A stretch of DNA of 64,000 bases from DATJPR01 sp963843525 (GTDB lineage: Bacteria; Bacteroidota; Ignavibacteria; UBA10030; UBA6906): positions 62,001 to 126,000 of the forward strand of contig CAWJKM010000003.1 in NCBI GenBank assembly GCA_963843525.1. Direction: 5' to 3'. Positions 32,783 through 41,940 of the stretch are shown here, piece after piece. Numbering within the stretch: the first letter of the stretch is position 1; every line of letters begins with the position of its first letter. A model generated the notes under the pieces. The model saw nothing but the letters and a program-made list of their open reading frames with translations, was not told the origin of the DNA and did no database searches. The position numbers and the translations under genes are program-made.

Positions 32783-34669
32783 GTGACTCGACAGTGGAAG
32801 ATCCCTGTAATCATCAGCTGCATTGCCCTGCCGTTTATGGCCCCGGCCCAGACGCTTACCATCACTCCCGCCGAGCCGAAGGTCGGCGATCAGGTGACAA
32901 TTGTGTATGACGAGAATGGAGGAGAAGCGACGCTCAAAGGGCTGACCGGACTGAAGGCTGAAGCGCTCCTCACCCATACGTCGGATGACCCGACCCTTGT
33001 TTCCGTCCCTCTTGACCGCGATGGCGACAAATGGTCGGGTGCATTTACTCTTGCAGACAATCAGGCCCGGCAGATTGTCGTACGCGTCGTTTCGGGTGAT
33101 CAACAGGACAACCATGGAGGGAATGCATGGTCATGTCTCGTCTATGACGGGAAAGGCACACCGGTCGAAAACGCCAATGTGCTGTACGGATCTTTCCTGG
33201 CCGGGTCAGGATTTATGGAGTTCACGCATGAACGCGATTACGGCGCCGCGCTGGCGGCATTCGCCCGGGAAAAATCTCTCTATCCTGGAAATTGGCGCGC
33301 ATATCCCGCTCAGTGGTCCACATTGGTACGCCAGAGCAGGGGCTCGGACAGCAAACCGGATCTGAGAAAGGATGTCGACGCGTTCTTTGAACGGTTTAAA
33401 TCGAATGAAGAAGCCGTGGGCGCAGCACTGCAGTGGTTCGATCAGGTGGGTGAATCAGATCGGGCTGATTCCCTGCGCACTGAGTTCATACGAAGGAACC
33501 CCCGGGGACCGGTCGCTGAAGGGGCTGCGCGACAGGCGGTGTTCCAGGAAAGGGACCCACAAAAACGGATCGACTTGGTCCAGAAGTTCCTTGCCGGCTT
33601 CCCGCAGAAGGGATCAAATCTTACGAACATGCAGGGATTGCTTTTCAATGCGTATGTCCAGTCGAATCAGATTGATGACGCCGTTGCCGTTGCCGAAAAG
33701 ATGCAGGGCTCCGAAGCCAACATGCTGAACAGCATCGCCTGGGGCTGGGTCGAAAAGGGGGAGAACCTGGACAAAGCAGTCGCCCTGGCCAGGAAGGGTG
33801 TGGAGGCAGCCTCCAATCTTTCATCGAAGACAAAGCCGCCGTATGTGAGCGAAGATCAATGGAAGAAAGACAACGAATCCAGCCGGGCTATGATCCTGGA
33901 TACGTACGGGTTCGGCATGTACAAGCTGGGGAATATTCCCGAAGCGGAGAAAGCCTTCGTCGGCGCTTATGCAGGGACCAATGGCCAACAGCCGGATATT
34001 ACGGAACGGCTGATGATGACGTACGATCAGGAGGGGAAATACGACGATGTCATGACTGTGGGGAAGAAAGCCATTGAAACAGGCTATACGACAGGAAAAG
34101 TGTTCGACTACTTCAAGATCGCTTATGTCAAGATCAAGGGATCTGAAAAAGGGTACGAGGACCTTCTGTCTGCAAGCGAGAAGAAAGCCGACGGAGCCCT
34201 GCACGAGAGACTCCTCAAAATGCGCCTGGGCAAACCCGCCATCCCCTTCGCCCTGAAGGGAACAGACGGGACCACGGTGAAGCTCGAAGATCTCAAGGGC
34301 AAGGTCGTCGTCATCGATTTCTGGGCGACGTGGTGTGGCCCGTGCAGGATGTCTTTCCCGACGCTTCAGAAGATTTACGAAAAGTACGCCTCAAACCCCG
34401 ACGTGCGGATCTTTGCGCTCGATACCTGGGAAAATGTGTCGGGCCAGCAACGGGAGGATATCGTCAGGAAGTTTCTTGCACAGAACAAGTACACCTTCCC
34501 CGTCCTCTACGATCAGTCGATGGTTGACCGCTACGGGGTGGAGGGAATTCCGACGAAGTTTGTGATCGACAAGAGGGGGGACATCGCTTTCAAAAGCATC
34601 GGCTTCAATGGGGAAGATGAAATGCGGAATGATCTCACGGCACAAATCGATCTTCTCCTTGCAGAGTGA
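32783..34669 (+). CDS. Exported TlpA/ResA-like thioredoxin with a long helical-repeat N-terminal half
   Basis: A 628-residue predicted periplasmic thiol-disulfide protein. A signal peptide (IPVIISCIALPFMAPAQ) is followed by a beta domain (about 25-120), a region of TPR-like helical repeats (about 150-470, for example SIAWGWVEKGENLDKAVALA) and a C-terminal thioredoxin domain with FWATWCGPCRMSF (CxxC about 518-521) and the cis-proline loop EGIPTKFV. Such fusions in Bacteroidota reduce or isomerise envelope proteins. I prefer the GTG at 32783, which has GGAGG five bases upstream, over the ATG at 32768. The 230-base gap upstream shows no clear promoter. Confidence 0.88.
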   Translation: MTRQWKIPVIISCIALPFMAPAQTLTITPAEPKVGDQVTIVYDENGGEATLKGLTGLKAEALLTHTSDDPTLVSVPLDRDGDKWSGAFTLADNQARQIVVRVVSGDQQDNHGGNAWSCLVYDGKGTPVENANVLYGSFLAGSGFMEFTHERDYGAALAAFAREKSLYPGNWRAYPAQWSTLVRQSRGSDSKPDLRKDVDAFFERFKSNEEAVGAALQWFDQVGESDRADSLRTEFIRRNPRGPVAEGAARQAVFQERDPQKRIDLVQKFLAGFPQKGSNLTNMQGLLFNAYVQSNQIDDAVAVAEKMQGSEANMLNSIAWGWVEKGENLDKAVALARKGVEAASNLSSKTKPPYVSEDQWKKDNESSRAMILDTYGFGMYKLGNIPEAEKAFVGAYAGTNGQQPDITERLMMTYDQEGKYDDVMTVGKKAIETGYTTGKVFDYFKIAYVKIKGSEKGYEDLLSASEKKADGALHERLLKMRLGKPAIPFALKGTDGTTVKLEDLKGKVVVIDFWATWCGPCRMSFPTLQKIYEKYASNPDVRIFALDTWENVSGQQREDIVRKFLAQNKYTFPVLYDQSMVDRYGVEGIPTKFVIDKRGDIAFKSIGFNGEDEMRNDLTAQIDLLLAE

Positions 34670-34706
34670 TGCGTTTCTTTTGCGCGACGCTTTGTGACAC
34701 CATGAA

Positions 34707-34739
34707 AAACGGCGCCCCTCTTGTTCAGGAGCGCCGTTT
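34707..34739. terminator. Shared terminator between convergent genes
   Basis: Nine-bp stem AAACGGCGC / GCGCCGTTT with a long loop. On the minus strand the stem ends in five thymines, so it fits best as terminator of the hydroxylase gene; for the thioredoxin gene the downstream tract is weaker. Confidence 0.65.
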
Positions 34740-34763
34740 GAATTACTCCATCCCGGTCCGGAG

Positions 34764-35411
34764 TCATGCGATCGCTTTGCTTCCCGCCTCTTTCTCTTTT
34801 TCGTCAAGAGTTCCGAACACATAATCCCAGAGCGGGGAGCTGACTCCATATCCGCGCTCCGGATTCCCGTAGTGATGTCGGATATGATGCTGCTTCAGGA
34901 AAAGGAACACCCCGCTCTTCAGGGGCGCATGATGCGTGGCGTAATGAATTTCGTCGTAGGCGATATAGCCGACGAGGAATCCGGCAAAAAACGGGGGGAC
35001 GTAATGGAAACCGAGAATGAGCCCGAACACGAAGTAAAAAACCGTCGCCAGGGGGATGCTCACCGTCGGGACCATGACCAGACGTTTGGTATCGTTTGGA
35101 TAGTCATGGTGAACCCCGTGGGTAAGAAAGTGCATCCTCTTGCCCCATTCGCTTTTCGGCTCATAGTGGAAAGCGAACCGGTGCAGAAGATATTCGGTGA
35201 GGGTCCAGATGAACAATCCGAACAGGAAGAGAGCTATTCCTTCGCCCGTCCCGACGATCCCTTCGACTACGGTATCGTAAATGAAGTATGAAACGATGGG
35301 GACGAAAATGATAAGCGGAACACTCCAGTGCACGTGGGTAAAAAACTCGAGGAAACTGCTCTGAAAAAGCCGAGCGGATTCATCCTTGTTGGAAACATAG
35401 AGTTTTGCCAT
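34764..35411 (-). CDS. Fatty acid hydroxylase / sterol desaturase-family membrane enzyme
   Basis: A 215-residue integral membrane di-iron enzyme. The histidine clusters are complete: LLHRFAFH (about 81-88), HGVHHDYPND (about 103-112), HYATHH (about 156-161) and HHIRHHYG (about 177-184). Four hydrophobic segments place the metal site on the cytoplasmic face. The reaction is probably 2-hydroxylation of a fatty acid or a sphingolipid-like acyl chain, or a carotenoid hydroxylation; the histidine spacing fits the fatty acid 2-hydroxylase (FA2H) group best. AGGGAG lies seven bases before the start at 35411. Confidence 0.85.
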   Translation of the reverse strand: MAKLYVSNKDESARLFQSSFLEFFTHVHWSVPLIIFVPIVSYFIYDTVVEGIVGTGEGIALFLFGLFIWTLTEYLLHRFAFHYEPKSEWGKRMHFLTHGVHHDYPNDTKRLVMVPTVSIPLATVFYFVFGLILGFHYVPPFFAGFLVGYIAYDEIHYATHHAPLKSGVFLFLKQHHIRHHYGNPERGYGVSSPLWDYVFGTLDEKEKEAGSKAIA

Positions 35412-35788
35412 GGCTGTGCTCCCTGCAAGGGTCATGAATTGATAGTGAGTTATTTTTGCTCAATAAATCCAAATCACGGTTGAATTTCAACCCGCGGGAG
35501 CATAGAATATACGAATATCCTCATGTCGAGATGTTAATAATATCAACACCGTACTCCTGTCTGCGTGCTGAAAGGCCGGGTGCTTGATTTCGTTCGAAAT
35601 ACTGCATTTTTTAAATGGATTCGACCACTTTCCAATGGAGAAATATAGGCACTCGGGGAAGTTCTTCAGGGGAATAGACGCGCGCGATCTTTCTGCTTAT
35701 CGGCTCCAATGGTTCATGCTTTCGGCCTGGTTTTGATCTTACGGCATCATGATGTCAAATCGCCCCAGTTAAATTATAGTGACCTTCC
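35412..35788. other. AT-richer intergenic region between divergent genes
   Basis: No credible gene of more than about 20 codons on either strand. It holds several short palindromes: GGTTGA-ATT-TCAACC at about 35475, an imperfect GTTAATAATATCAAC at about 35532, and ATTTCG-TT-CGAAAT at about 35588. These could be operators. A -10-like box sits at its right end. Confidence 0.5.
35775..35780 (+). promoter_or_regulatory. -10-like box eight bases before a start codon (possible leaderless mRNA)
   Basis: TATAGT ends eight bases before the GNAT start codon, and there is no Shine-Dalgarno in between. A weak TGTCAA lies 17 bases upstream. If used, transcription would begin at or beside the A of ATG. 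Confidence 0.35.
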
Positions 35789-36283
35789 ATGCACTCAACA
35801 CCATTAGTGCGCAAGGCAGTTCCGTCTGATGCGAACGCAATCCTGCATCTCGTCGATGCGCTTGCGGATTACGAACACCTCAACCCGCCGGATGATGATG
35901 CGAAGCGCAGACTTGTGACCGACATGTTTGGAGATCATCCGAGACTGGAGGTTCTCCTTTGCGAGATTGAAAAAGACGTCGTGGGCTATGCCTTCATGTT
36001 CGAGACCTATTCGAGTTTTCTCGCCTTGCCAACACTGTACCTGGAAGACCTCTTTGTTCTGCCCTTTGCACGCAGGCAGCGTGCGGGCTATGCCTTATTC
36101 GCCGCTGTAGCGCGTGAAGCGCACCGGCGTGGATGCGGAAGAATGGAGTGGACCGTTCTCGACTGGAATTCGCTTGCGATCGACTTCTACCGAAAACTGG
36201 GCGCGAATCACATGAAAGAATGGCATCTGTACAGGCTGACCGCCGCGGAGCTGGCGAAGTTGGCGGGGGAGAACGGCCAGTAG
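35789..36283 (+). CDS. GNAT N-acetyltransferase (diamine acetyltransferase-like)
   Basis: A 164-residue acetyl-CoA-dependent transferase. LYLEDLFVLPFARRQRAGYALF (about 88-109) contains the acetyl-CoA loop, and WTVLDWNSLAIDFYRKLGA with EWHLYRL near the C-terminus is the pattern of spermidine/spermine N1-acetyltransferase-like GNATs. The substrate, polyamine or amino-acid analogue, is inferred. No ribosome site precedes the ATG. It stands alone, followed by a short hairpin. Confidence 0.85.
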   Translation: MHSTPLVRKAVPSDANAILHLVDALADYEHLNPPDDDAKRRLVTDMFGDHPRLEVLLCEIEKDVVGYAFMFETYSSFLALPTLYLEDLFVLPFARRQRAGYALFAAVAREAHRRGCGRMEWTVLDWNSLAIDFYRKLGANHMKEWHLYRLTAAELAKLAGENGQ

Positions 36284-36300
36284 CCACAGCGTGGCTTTTT
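36283..36300 (+). terminator. Short hairpin and T-tract after the GNAT gene
   Basis: GCCAC-AGC-GTGGC followed by five thymines. The stem is only 5 bp, so it is a weak terminator at best. Confidence 0.45.
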
Positions 36301-36314
36301 CCTTATATTAACAG

Positions 36315-37439
36315 ATGCGAGCTGACGTGTCATATGTTCCATCATATCTGAAACTCCAGGCGAGCGGCGAGCTTTCCCGTCGCATCGAGCAACTCTATTC
36401 CCTGCTCGCCGCGTGTACGATATGCCCGCACGATTGTGGCAACAATCGGCTCAACAACGAACTGGCGCGCTGCTATTCGGGTTTGTTGCCCATCGTGTCC
36501 TCCGCAACAGTGCATTTCGGGGAAGAACCGGCGTTGGTCGGAACCCGCGGAGTGGGCAATATCTTCTTTGGCAACTGCAATCTCCGGTGTGTCTACTGTC
36601 AGAACTACTTGATCAGTCAGAATCATATTGAGGAACGGAAAAACGAAATTACGCTTGAACGTCTTGCTGAAACAATGCTTGATCTTCAGCACAAAGGGGT
36701 TCATTCCATCGGATTCGTCTCCCCGACACACTTCGTTCCTCAGATTGTCGCTGCCGTGGACATCGCCGCTCGTTCTGGTCTTCACCTCCCGCTCATTTAC
36801 AATACGAACTCGTATGACTCCGTCGAGGTCCTTCGACTCCTTGAAGGCGTCATCGACATCTATTTGCCCGACCTGAAATATGCGGATGAGGAAGCAGGCT
36901 ATCAGTACTCAAAAATCCGGCGCTACCCCGCCGTTGCCAGAGAAGCCATCCGCGAGATGCACCGGCAGGTGGGCAATACCCTGGTGTACGGTGATGACGG
37001 TCTCGTCAAACGGGGTCTGATTATCCGACACCTGGTTCTCCCCAACGACCTTGCGGGCAGCCGTGAGGCTCTCCGCTGGATCCGGGATGAGATTGGACCG
37101 CATACCACGCTGAGCGTCATGGCGCAGTACTTTCCAACGCACAAAGCTCTCACTATGCCGCTCGTGGACCGCAGGATCCGCGAGAGCGAATATCACCGCG
37201 TGCTGGCGGAGCTCGACAAGCTGGAGATGGACCAAGGATGGATACAGGATTATGAGGCGTCCGAGTATTACCGGCCGGAATTCGAGGATCGGGACAGACC
37301 GTTCAAGGGAGACATTGATAACGAGGATGGACCCGATGCGCGCGGGGCGGGAGGCGCGGTGCAAGTGAACGCCAGCCCCGCAGGAAGTCAGACATTCCAA
37401 TCCGAAAGGCACCCGAATGAACACCAGCGCAATGATTGA
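36315..37439 (+). CDS. Radical SAM protein (pyruvate formate-lyase activase-like)
   Basis: A 374-residue radical SAM enzyme. The cluster cysteines are in GNCNLRCVYCQNY (CxxxCxxC, about 92-99). An N-terminal extra cysteine motif, CTICPHDCG (about 35-43), places it with the PflX/YgiQ-adjacent 'putative pyruvate formate-lyase activating enzyme' group found in many genomes without an adjacent glycyl-radical enzyme. FVSPTHFVPQIVAA and the YLPDLKYAD strand are family features. The last 50 residues are polar and probably disordered, and overlap the DinB gene by 23 bases. Target is unknown. No ribosome site before the ATG; TATATT ends five bases upstream. Confidence 0.85.
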   Translation: MRADVSYVPSYLKLQASGELSRRIEQLYSLLAACTICPHDCGNNRLNNELARCYSGLLPIVSSATVHFGEEPALVGTRGVGNIFFGNCNLRCVYCQNYLISQNHIEERKNEITLERLAETMLDLQHKGVHSIGFVSPTHFVPQIVAAVDIAARSGLHLPLIYNTNSYDSVEVLRLLEGVIDIYLPDLKYADEEAGYQYSKIRRYPAVAREAIREMHRQVGNTLVYGDDGLVKRGLIIRHLVLPNDLAGSREALRWIRDEIGPHTTLSVMAQYFPTHKALTMPLVDRRIRESEYHRVLAELDKLEMDQGWIQDYEASEYYRPEFEDRDRPFKGDIDNEDGPDARGAGGAVQVNASPAGSQTFQSERHPNEHQRND

Positions 37440-37884
37440 TGCAATTGCGGCTCTCCCGGACCAGGTTGAAGCGTCGGTGAAGGGTCTCAATGATAGCCAA
37501 CTCGATACCCAGTACCGCGAGGGGGGATGGACGGTGAGGCAGGTGATTCACCACCTCGCCGATTCCCATATGAATGCTTTCATCCGGATGAAGCTCATCC
37601 TGACGGAAGAGAATCCGACCCTGAAGCCATACGATCAGGACCTCTGGGCCGCGCAAGCAGATGTACAATCCGTCCCGATCGGCAATTCGCTCTCGATCAT
37701 CCGGGGGCTTCATGACCGGTGGGTGCGACTGTTGCGTGCTGTTCCGGAATACAGCTGGACCCGGTCGGCGATTCATCCCGAGCGGGGTGTCGTCACCCTG
37801 GGTGATATGTTGAAGACGTACAGTAATCACGGTGCAAAGCATGTCGAGACAATTCTTGCCCTTCGACGCTCGCGGGCGTGGTGA
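37417..37884 (+). CDS. DinB/YfiT-family putative metal-dependent thiol transferase
   Basis: A 155-residue four-helix protein. The three metal-ligand histidines are visible: HHLADSH (about 45-51) and NHGAKHVETI near the C-terminus (about 138-142). GGWTVRQVIHHLADSHMNAF matches the YfiT (bacillithiol-transferase-like) branch of DinB_2 proteins. Role probably in thiol conjugation or damage response; not certain. It overlaps the radical SAM gene and runs into pyrE. Confidence 0.85.
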   Translation: MNTSAMIDAIAALPDQVEASVKGLNDSQLDTQYREGGWTVRQVIHHLADSHMNAFIRMKLILTEENPTLKPYDQDLWAAQADVQSVPIGNSLSIIRGLHDRWVRLLRAVPEYSWTRSAIHPERGVVTLGDMLKTYSNHGAKHVETILALRRSRAW

Positions 37885-37901
37885 CAAATTCCAGGATTCC
37901 C

Positions 37902-38501
37902 ATGGATTCAGCGATTGCACTCTCTCTCTTCAAACAAACCGGCGCTCTTCTGGAAGGCCATTTCCAGCTCACCTCCGGCCTGCATTCCAATCAGTATTTC
38001 CAGTGTGCGAAGGTGCTCCAGTACCCCGAGCATTGTGAAGCGCTTTGCGGAGAACTCGCCGGGGCCTTCCGCGGACTTGAAGTAGATGCAGTAATCGCCC
38101 CTGCAATGGGTGGGATCGTTGTGGCTCAGGAGGTCGGAAGGCAGTTGCGAAAACGGACCATGTTCACCGAACGGAAGGAAGGCTCCATGCAGCTCCGCCG
38201 CGGCTTTGAAATCCGGCGGGGGGAACGGGTCCTGGTGTGCGAGGATGTGGTGACAACCGGAGGATCGGTCCTGGAAGTCATCGAAATCGTCCGGCAGAAT
38301 GAAGGAAAGGTCGCCGGGGTGGCGTACATTGTCGACAGGTCGGGTGGAAAAGTGAAGTTTCCCATGGAACCCGGCGGCCTTCAGCATCCCGTCCTCACCA
38401 TGGATGTGGTGACATACCAGCCGGAGGCCTGTCCCCTCTGCGCTGCAGGTATTCCCGTCGTCAAACCCGGCAGCCGGAGCAACACCGGGCCGGCACGATA
38501 A
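37902..38501 (+). CDS. pyrE: Orotate phosphoribosyltransferase
   Basis: A 199-residue PRTase making orotidine 5'-phosphate. The PRPP loop is VLVCEDVVTTGGSVLEV (about 112-128); TSGLHSNQYFQ, APAMGGIVVAQEV and FTERKEG are the other conserved segments. A CPLCAAGIP tail near the C-terminus is common in the longer bacterial type. CAGGA lies five bases before the ATG at 37902; a GTG at 37878 overlapping the DinB stop is the alternative. Confidence 0.94.
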   Translation: MDSAIALSLFKQTGALLEGHFQLTSGLHSNQYFQCAKVLQYPEHCEALCGELAGAFRGLEVDAVIAPAMGGIVVAQEVGRQLRKRTMFTERKEGSMQLRRGFEIRRGERVLVCEDVVTTGGSVLEVIEIVRQNEGKVAGVAYIVDRSGGKVKFPMEPGGLQHPVLTMDVVTYQPEACPLCAAGIPVVKPGSRSNTGPAR

Positions 38502-38529
38502 CCTCCAACATTCAGGCGTAATTCCTCAC

Positions 38530-39072
38530 ATGCTTCTCAAGCTGGTTTCTCATGAGATCCTCTACAAGGGAAAAGTTTTCGATCTTGAAGTGGATCATGT
38601 CGAGTATCCCTCCGGTAACAAAGGCGTGCGGGAAGTTGCACGTCATCCTGGCGGCGCGGTCACAGTGCCGATCCTTCCTGATTCGAACATTCTCATGGTA
38701 CGCCAGTTCCGCTACCCGCTGCAGGCATTCACGCTCGAACTTCCTGCCGGGAAACTCAACCCCGGTGAGGATCCCGAAGCGGCGGCAAAGCGGGAACTAG
38801 AAGAAGAGACCGGGTGGATCGCGAACAAACTGGAGAAACTCACCGGCCTCCTGACAACCCCCGGGTTTTGCGATGAGGTCCTGCACATTTACCTCGCGCG
38901 CGATCTCACGCTTTCACCGGCGGGACACCGCCGCGAGGAAGGGGAAACCGATATGACCGTTCTGGCAATGCCCCTCCAGGAAGCCCTCACACTTGTGGAG
39001 AGACAGGAAATCAGGGACAGCAAGACGATCGTCGGTCTCTTTCTTGCCGAGAGGAGACTTACGCGGCGTTGA
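38530..39072 (+). CDS. Nudix hydrolase, ADP-ribose pyrophosphatase type
   Basis: A 180-residue hydrolase with a complete Nudix box, GKLNPGEDPEAAAKRELEEE then TGW (about 77-99). The surrounding pattern, EVARHPGGAVTVPIL, RQFRYPLQAFTLELPAG and a late LVERQEIRDSKTIVGL, fits ADP-ribose/ADP-sugar pyrophosphatases. It lies in a run of nucleotide-salvage genes; its stop overlaps the HAD gene start (TTGA). Confidence 0.9.
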   Translation: MLLKLVSHEILYKGKVFDLEVDHVEYPSGNKGVREVARHPGGAVTVPILPDSNILMVRQFRYPLQAFTLELPAGKLNPGEDPEAAAKRELEEETGWIANKLEKLTGLLTTPGFCDEVLHIYLARDLTLSPAGHRREEGETDMTVLAMPLQEALTLVERQEIRDSKTIVGLFLAERRLTRR

Positions 39073-39734
39073 TACGGAATGTGATTTTCGACTTTGATGG
39101 CACGATTACGGATTCACGGCGAGATATTGCCGGGACGCAGCTGCAGGTATTGAAGGATCTGGGGGTTACGGCCGTCAGGGAAGAAGACCTGTATCCTTAC
39201 ATCGGGAAGACATTGGAAGAAACCTTCCGCCGCGTACTTCCCGAGCATCGCCACACACTCATCGGGGAGGCTGCCCGCCGATATTCCGAAGCGTACCCTT
39301 CGCGATCACTTCGAACCACCACACTCTATCCCGGGGTCCGGGACACCCTTGAAATCCTCCGGAGCCGGGGGGTGGGGCTTGCTGTGGCTTCGACGAAGAA
39401 AGGCCCGGGCATTCTTCGTGCGACGGAGCACTTCCGCATCACGGCACTCTTCGACCAGCTGCAGGGGAGCGAAGATCTCCCATACAAACCCGATCCGGCC
39501 ATCATCCGGAAGATCATGCAGGACCGGGGGTGGACGGTTCCGGAGACGATGATCGTCGGCGACACGGACAATGATCTGCTGGCGGGACGTCGCGCGGGCA
39601 TTGCCACCTGCGGAGTAACCTACGGCGCATGGACGCGGGAACAACTTCTCACACTTCATCCCGATTATCTTATCGACCGCTTTGCCGAGATTCTCGACGT
39701 GCTCGATGCACATGGTGCGAGACGGGCGTACTGA
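39069..39734 (+). CDS. HAD-family phosphatase (phosphoglycolate phosphatase-like)
   Basis: A 221-residue haloacid-dehalogenase hydrolase. Motif I is FDFDGTITDS (about 7-16), motif II in VASTKKG, the conserved lysine in YKPDP and motif IV in IVGDTDNDLLAG. An alpha-helical cap lies between motifs I and II, as in Gph or pyrimidine 5'-nucleotidases. The start is TTG, overlapping the Nudix stop. Substrate is unclear; the neighbours suggest nucleotide or sugar phosphate. Confidence 0.88.
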   Translation: MIRNVIFDFDGTITDSRRDIAGTQLQVLKDLGVTAVREEDLYPYIGKTLEETFRRVLPEHRHTLIGEAARRYSEAYPSRSLRTTTLYPGVRDTLEILRSRGVGLAVASTKKGPGILRATEHFRITALFDQLQGSEDLPYKPDPAIIRKIMQDRGWTVPETMIVGDTDNDLLAGRRAGIATCGVTYGAWTREQLLTLHPDYLIDRFAEILDVLDAHGARRAY

Positions 39735-39771
39735 CCCGGAAGTCTCGTGATCCTTGACAGGGGAATGGACC

Positions 39772-41121
39772 GTGAACCCGAATGAACTGATACGGAAAAA
39801 ACGTGATGGAGGGGCGCTCACTCGCGATGAGCTCCGTGAATTCATCTCCGCCTACGTTTCCGGCACGGTCCCCGACTACCAGATGTCTTCCTTCCTTATG
39901 GCGGTGTATTTCCGCGGGATGACGGCGGACGAGCGACTGGCGTTGACAGAGGTGATGTTGCATTCGGGCATGATCGTCGATCTTTCCGCCATTCCCGGCA
40001 TCAAAGTTGACAAGCATTCCACCGGTGGAGTGGGCGATAAGGTTTCGCTGATCCTGGCCCCCATGGTGGCTGCGTGCGGCGTCCCCGTTCCGATGATCTC
40101 CGGGCGCGGACTGGGACATACAGGCGGAACGCTGGACAAGCTTGAATCCATTCCCGGTTTCAAAACTTCCCTTGCGATTGAGGATTACAGAAAAGCCATC
40201 GCGGCGACGGGACTGGTCATGATCGGCCAAACAGCCGAGATTGCGCCGGCAGACAAACGGATGTACGCCCTGCGCGATGTGACCGCGACGGTCGAGTCGA
40301 TCCCTCTTATCGCGGGAAGCATAATGAGCAAAAAATTGGCCGAAGGGATTGACGCTCTGGTTCTCGACATTAAAACGGGGAACGGGGCATTCATGCAACG
40401 CTACGAGGATGCCGTAGAATTGGCTTCCGCCCTGGTGGGCATCGGGAGGCAATTCGGGAAGAACACTGTGGGGTTGATCACGGAAATGGACCAACCGCTC
40501 GGTTTCAGGATCGGCAACTGGAGTGAGGTAGTCGAGTCAGTGGAGTGTCTGAAAGGGAAACAGGTACCGGATCTGATGGAGGTCACCTACGCTCTCGGTG
40601 CGTTGATGCTTTTGGTAGGGAAGAAGGTGGAGTCCATATCCGCGGGGATCAGAATGGGTGAGGAGGCCATCTGGTCTGGAAGAGCGTATGAGAAGTTTCT
40701 TGATCTGGTACGCTTCCAGGGGGGAGATCCGGCAATCATCGAAACCCCTTCCCGGGTTCCCCCGCCGGAATTTACCTTCGAGGTCAAAGCGGACCGGGAC
40801 GGTTACGCGACAGCCTTTGCGACAAGGGATATCGGCGTGCTCGCGGCAGAAATGGGCGCGGGACGGATGAAAGTCGATGATGACCTGGATATGTCTGCGG
40901 GGATAACGCTGCGCAAGAAGCTGGGCGACCGGGTTCAGGCAGGTGAAATTGTTGCCACGATGTACGGCGCCGATCGTGGGAAAGTGGAAGCAGCTTCCCG
41001 ACGATATCTTCCCCTGATGACCATTAGCGACGCGCCCGCCGTCATGCCGAAGAGAATCAGGGCGTTGGTGGATCAGACAGGAGTGAAAGCCTGGGATCCC
41101 CTGGGAGACGTTATTTTCTGA
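39772..41121 (+). CDS. Pyrimidine-nucleoside (thymidine) phosphorylase
   Basis: A 449-residue enzyme cleaving uridine or thymidine with phosphate. The signature SGRGLGHTGGTLDKLESIPG (about 110-129) is complete, with DKHSTGGVGDKVSL and the phosphate-site SIMSKKLAEG. The usual start is a GTG with GGGGA seven bases upstream, giving MNPNELIRKKRDG. With pyrE, Nudix and HAD genes it forms a nucleotide salvage group. Its 3' end overlaps the convergent phosphatase gene by 11 bases. Confidence 0.93.
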   Translation: MNPNELIRKKRDGGALTRDELREFISAYVSGTVPDYQMSSFLMAVYFRGMTADERLALTEVMLHSGMIVDLSAIPGIKVDKHSTGGVGDKVSLILAPMVAACGVPVPMISGRGLGHTGGTLDKLESIPGFKTSLAIEDYRKAIAATGLVMIGQTAEIAPADKRMYALRDVTATVESIPLIAGSIMSKKLAEGIDALVLDIKTGNGAFMQRYEDAVELASALVGIGRQFGKNTVGLITEMDQPLGFRIGNWSEVVESVECLKGKQVPDLMEVTYALGALMLLVGKKVESISAGIRMGEEAIWSGRAYEKFLDLVRFQGGDPAIIETPSRVPPPEFTFEVKADRDGYATAFATRDIGVLAAEMGAGRMKVDDDLDMSAGITLRKKLGDRVQAGEIVATMYGADRGKVEAASRRYLPLMTISDAPAVMPKRIRALVDQTGVKAWDPLGDVIF

Positions 41122-41896
41122 GGCCCCTGGCCAGCACCTCCAGGCAGGCTTCATGGATCTTTCCGTTCGTCGCGACGATCTGTCGTTGGTACACGCTGAG
41201 CGGGCGCCCTGAAAGATCGGAGGTCCGTCCCCCCGCTTCCTCCACCATCAGTGCTCCCGCCGCAATGTCCCATGGATTCAGCGACACTTCCCAATAGCCG
41301 TCAAACCTTCCCGCCGCCACGTAGGCCAGGTCAAGCGCTGCAGATCCCAATCTTCTGATTCCCTGGGCTTCGAGAGCGAAATTGTTGAAATGATCAAGAG
41401 GGCGATCGGCGCGCTCGGCGAGATCGTAGGGGAAGCCCGTCACAATGAGACTTTCGATCAGCGTTCCCGCATGGGTGACGGATATCCTCCGGCCGTTCAG
41501 GAATGTCCCCGCACCCTTCTCCGTCGTGAAGAGTTCATTGCGGTTAGGGTCGAAGGTCACGCCGGCCACCAATTCCCCCCGCTGTTCCACGGCGATGGTA
41601 ACGGCAAAGATCGGTACGCCGTGAAGGAAGTTTGTTGTCCCGTCGAGCGGATCAATGATCCACCGGAAGTCGCTCGACCGGCCGTGGTCCCCGCTTTCCT
41701 CCGCCAGGATGTCGTGGCCCGGGAAAGTTCCCCTGATGCGCTTGATGATCCGCTCCTCTGAGCCCTTGTCGATCTCGGAGACGAGGTTCCGTGCCTGTCC
41801 CTCCTTGACTTCAATGGAGCGGACTTTCCCGAGGCTTTCCATCAGGAAGGTTCCTGCTTCCCGGGCTGCTTCAATTGCGGTGTCGAGGGCTTCCAT
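41111..41896 (-). CDS. Inositol monophosphatase-family phosphatase
   Basis: A 261-residue Mg-dependent phosphatase of the SuhB/CysQ fold. The metal site is EESG (about 68-71) with WIIDPLDGTTNFLHG (about 81-95), and WDIAAGALMVEEAGG (about 213-227) closes the active site. Substrate may be inositol phosphate or another sugar phosphate. The start at 41896 has no clear ribosome site; the frame extends upstream into hflX, which is a shadow. It follows hflX by 44 bases. Confidence 0.92.
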   Translation of the reverse strand: MEALDTAIEAAREAGTFLMESLGKVRSIEVKEGQARNLVSEIDKGSEERIIKRIRGTFPGHDILAEESGDHGRSSDFRWIIDPLDGTTNFLHGVPIFAVTIAVEQRGELVAGVTFDPNRNELFTTEKGAGTFLNGRRISVTHAGTLIESLIVTGFPYDLAERADRPLDHFNNFALEAQGIRRLGSAALDLAYVAAGRFDGYWEVSLNPWDIAAGALMVEEAGGRTSDLSGRPLSVYQRQIVATNGKIHEACLEVLARGLRK

Positions 41897-41940
41897 GGCA
41901 AGCGTTCTGATGTGAGGATGGAGTGGGGGCAGAGACGGTG

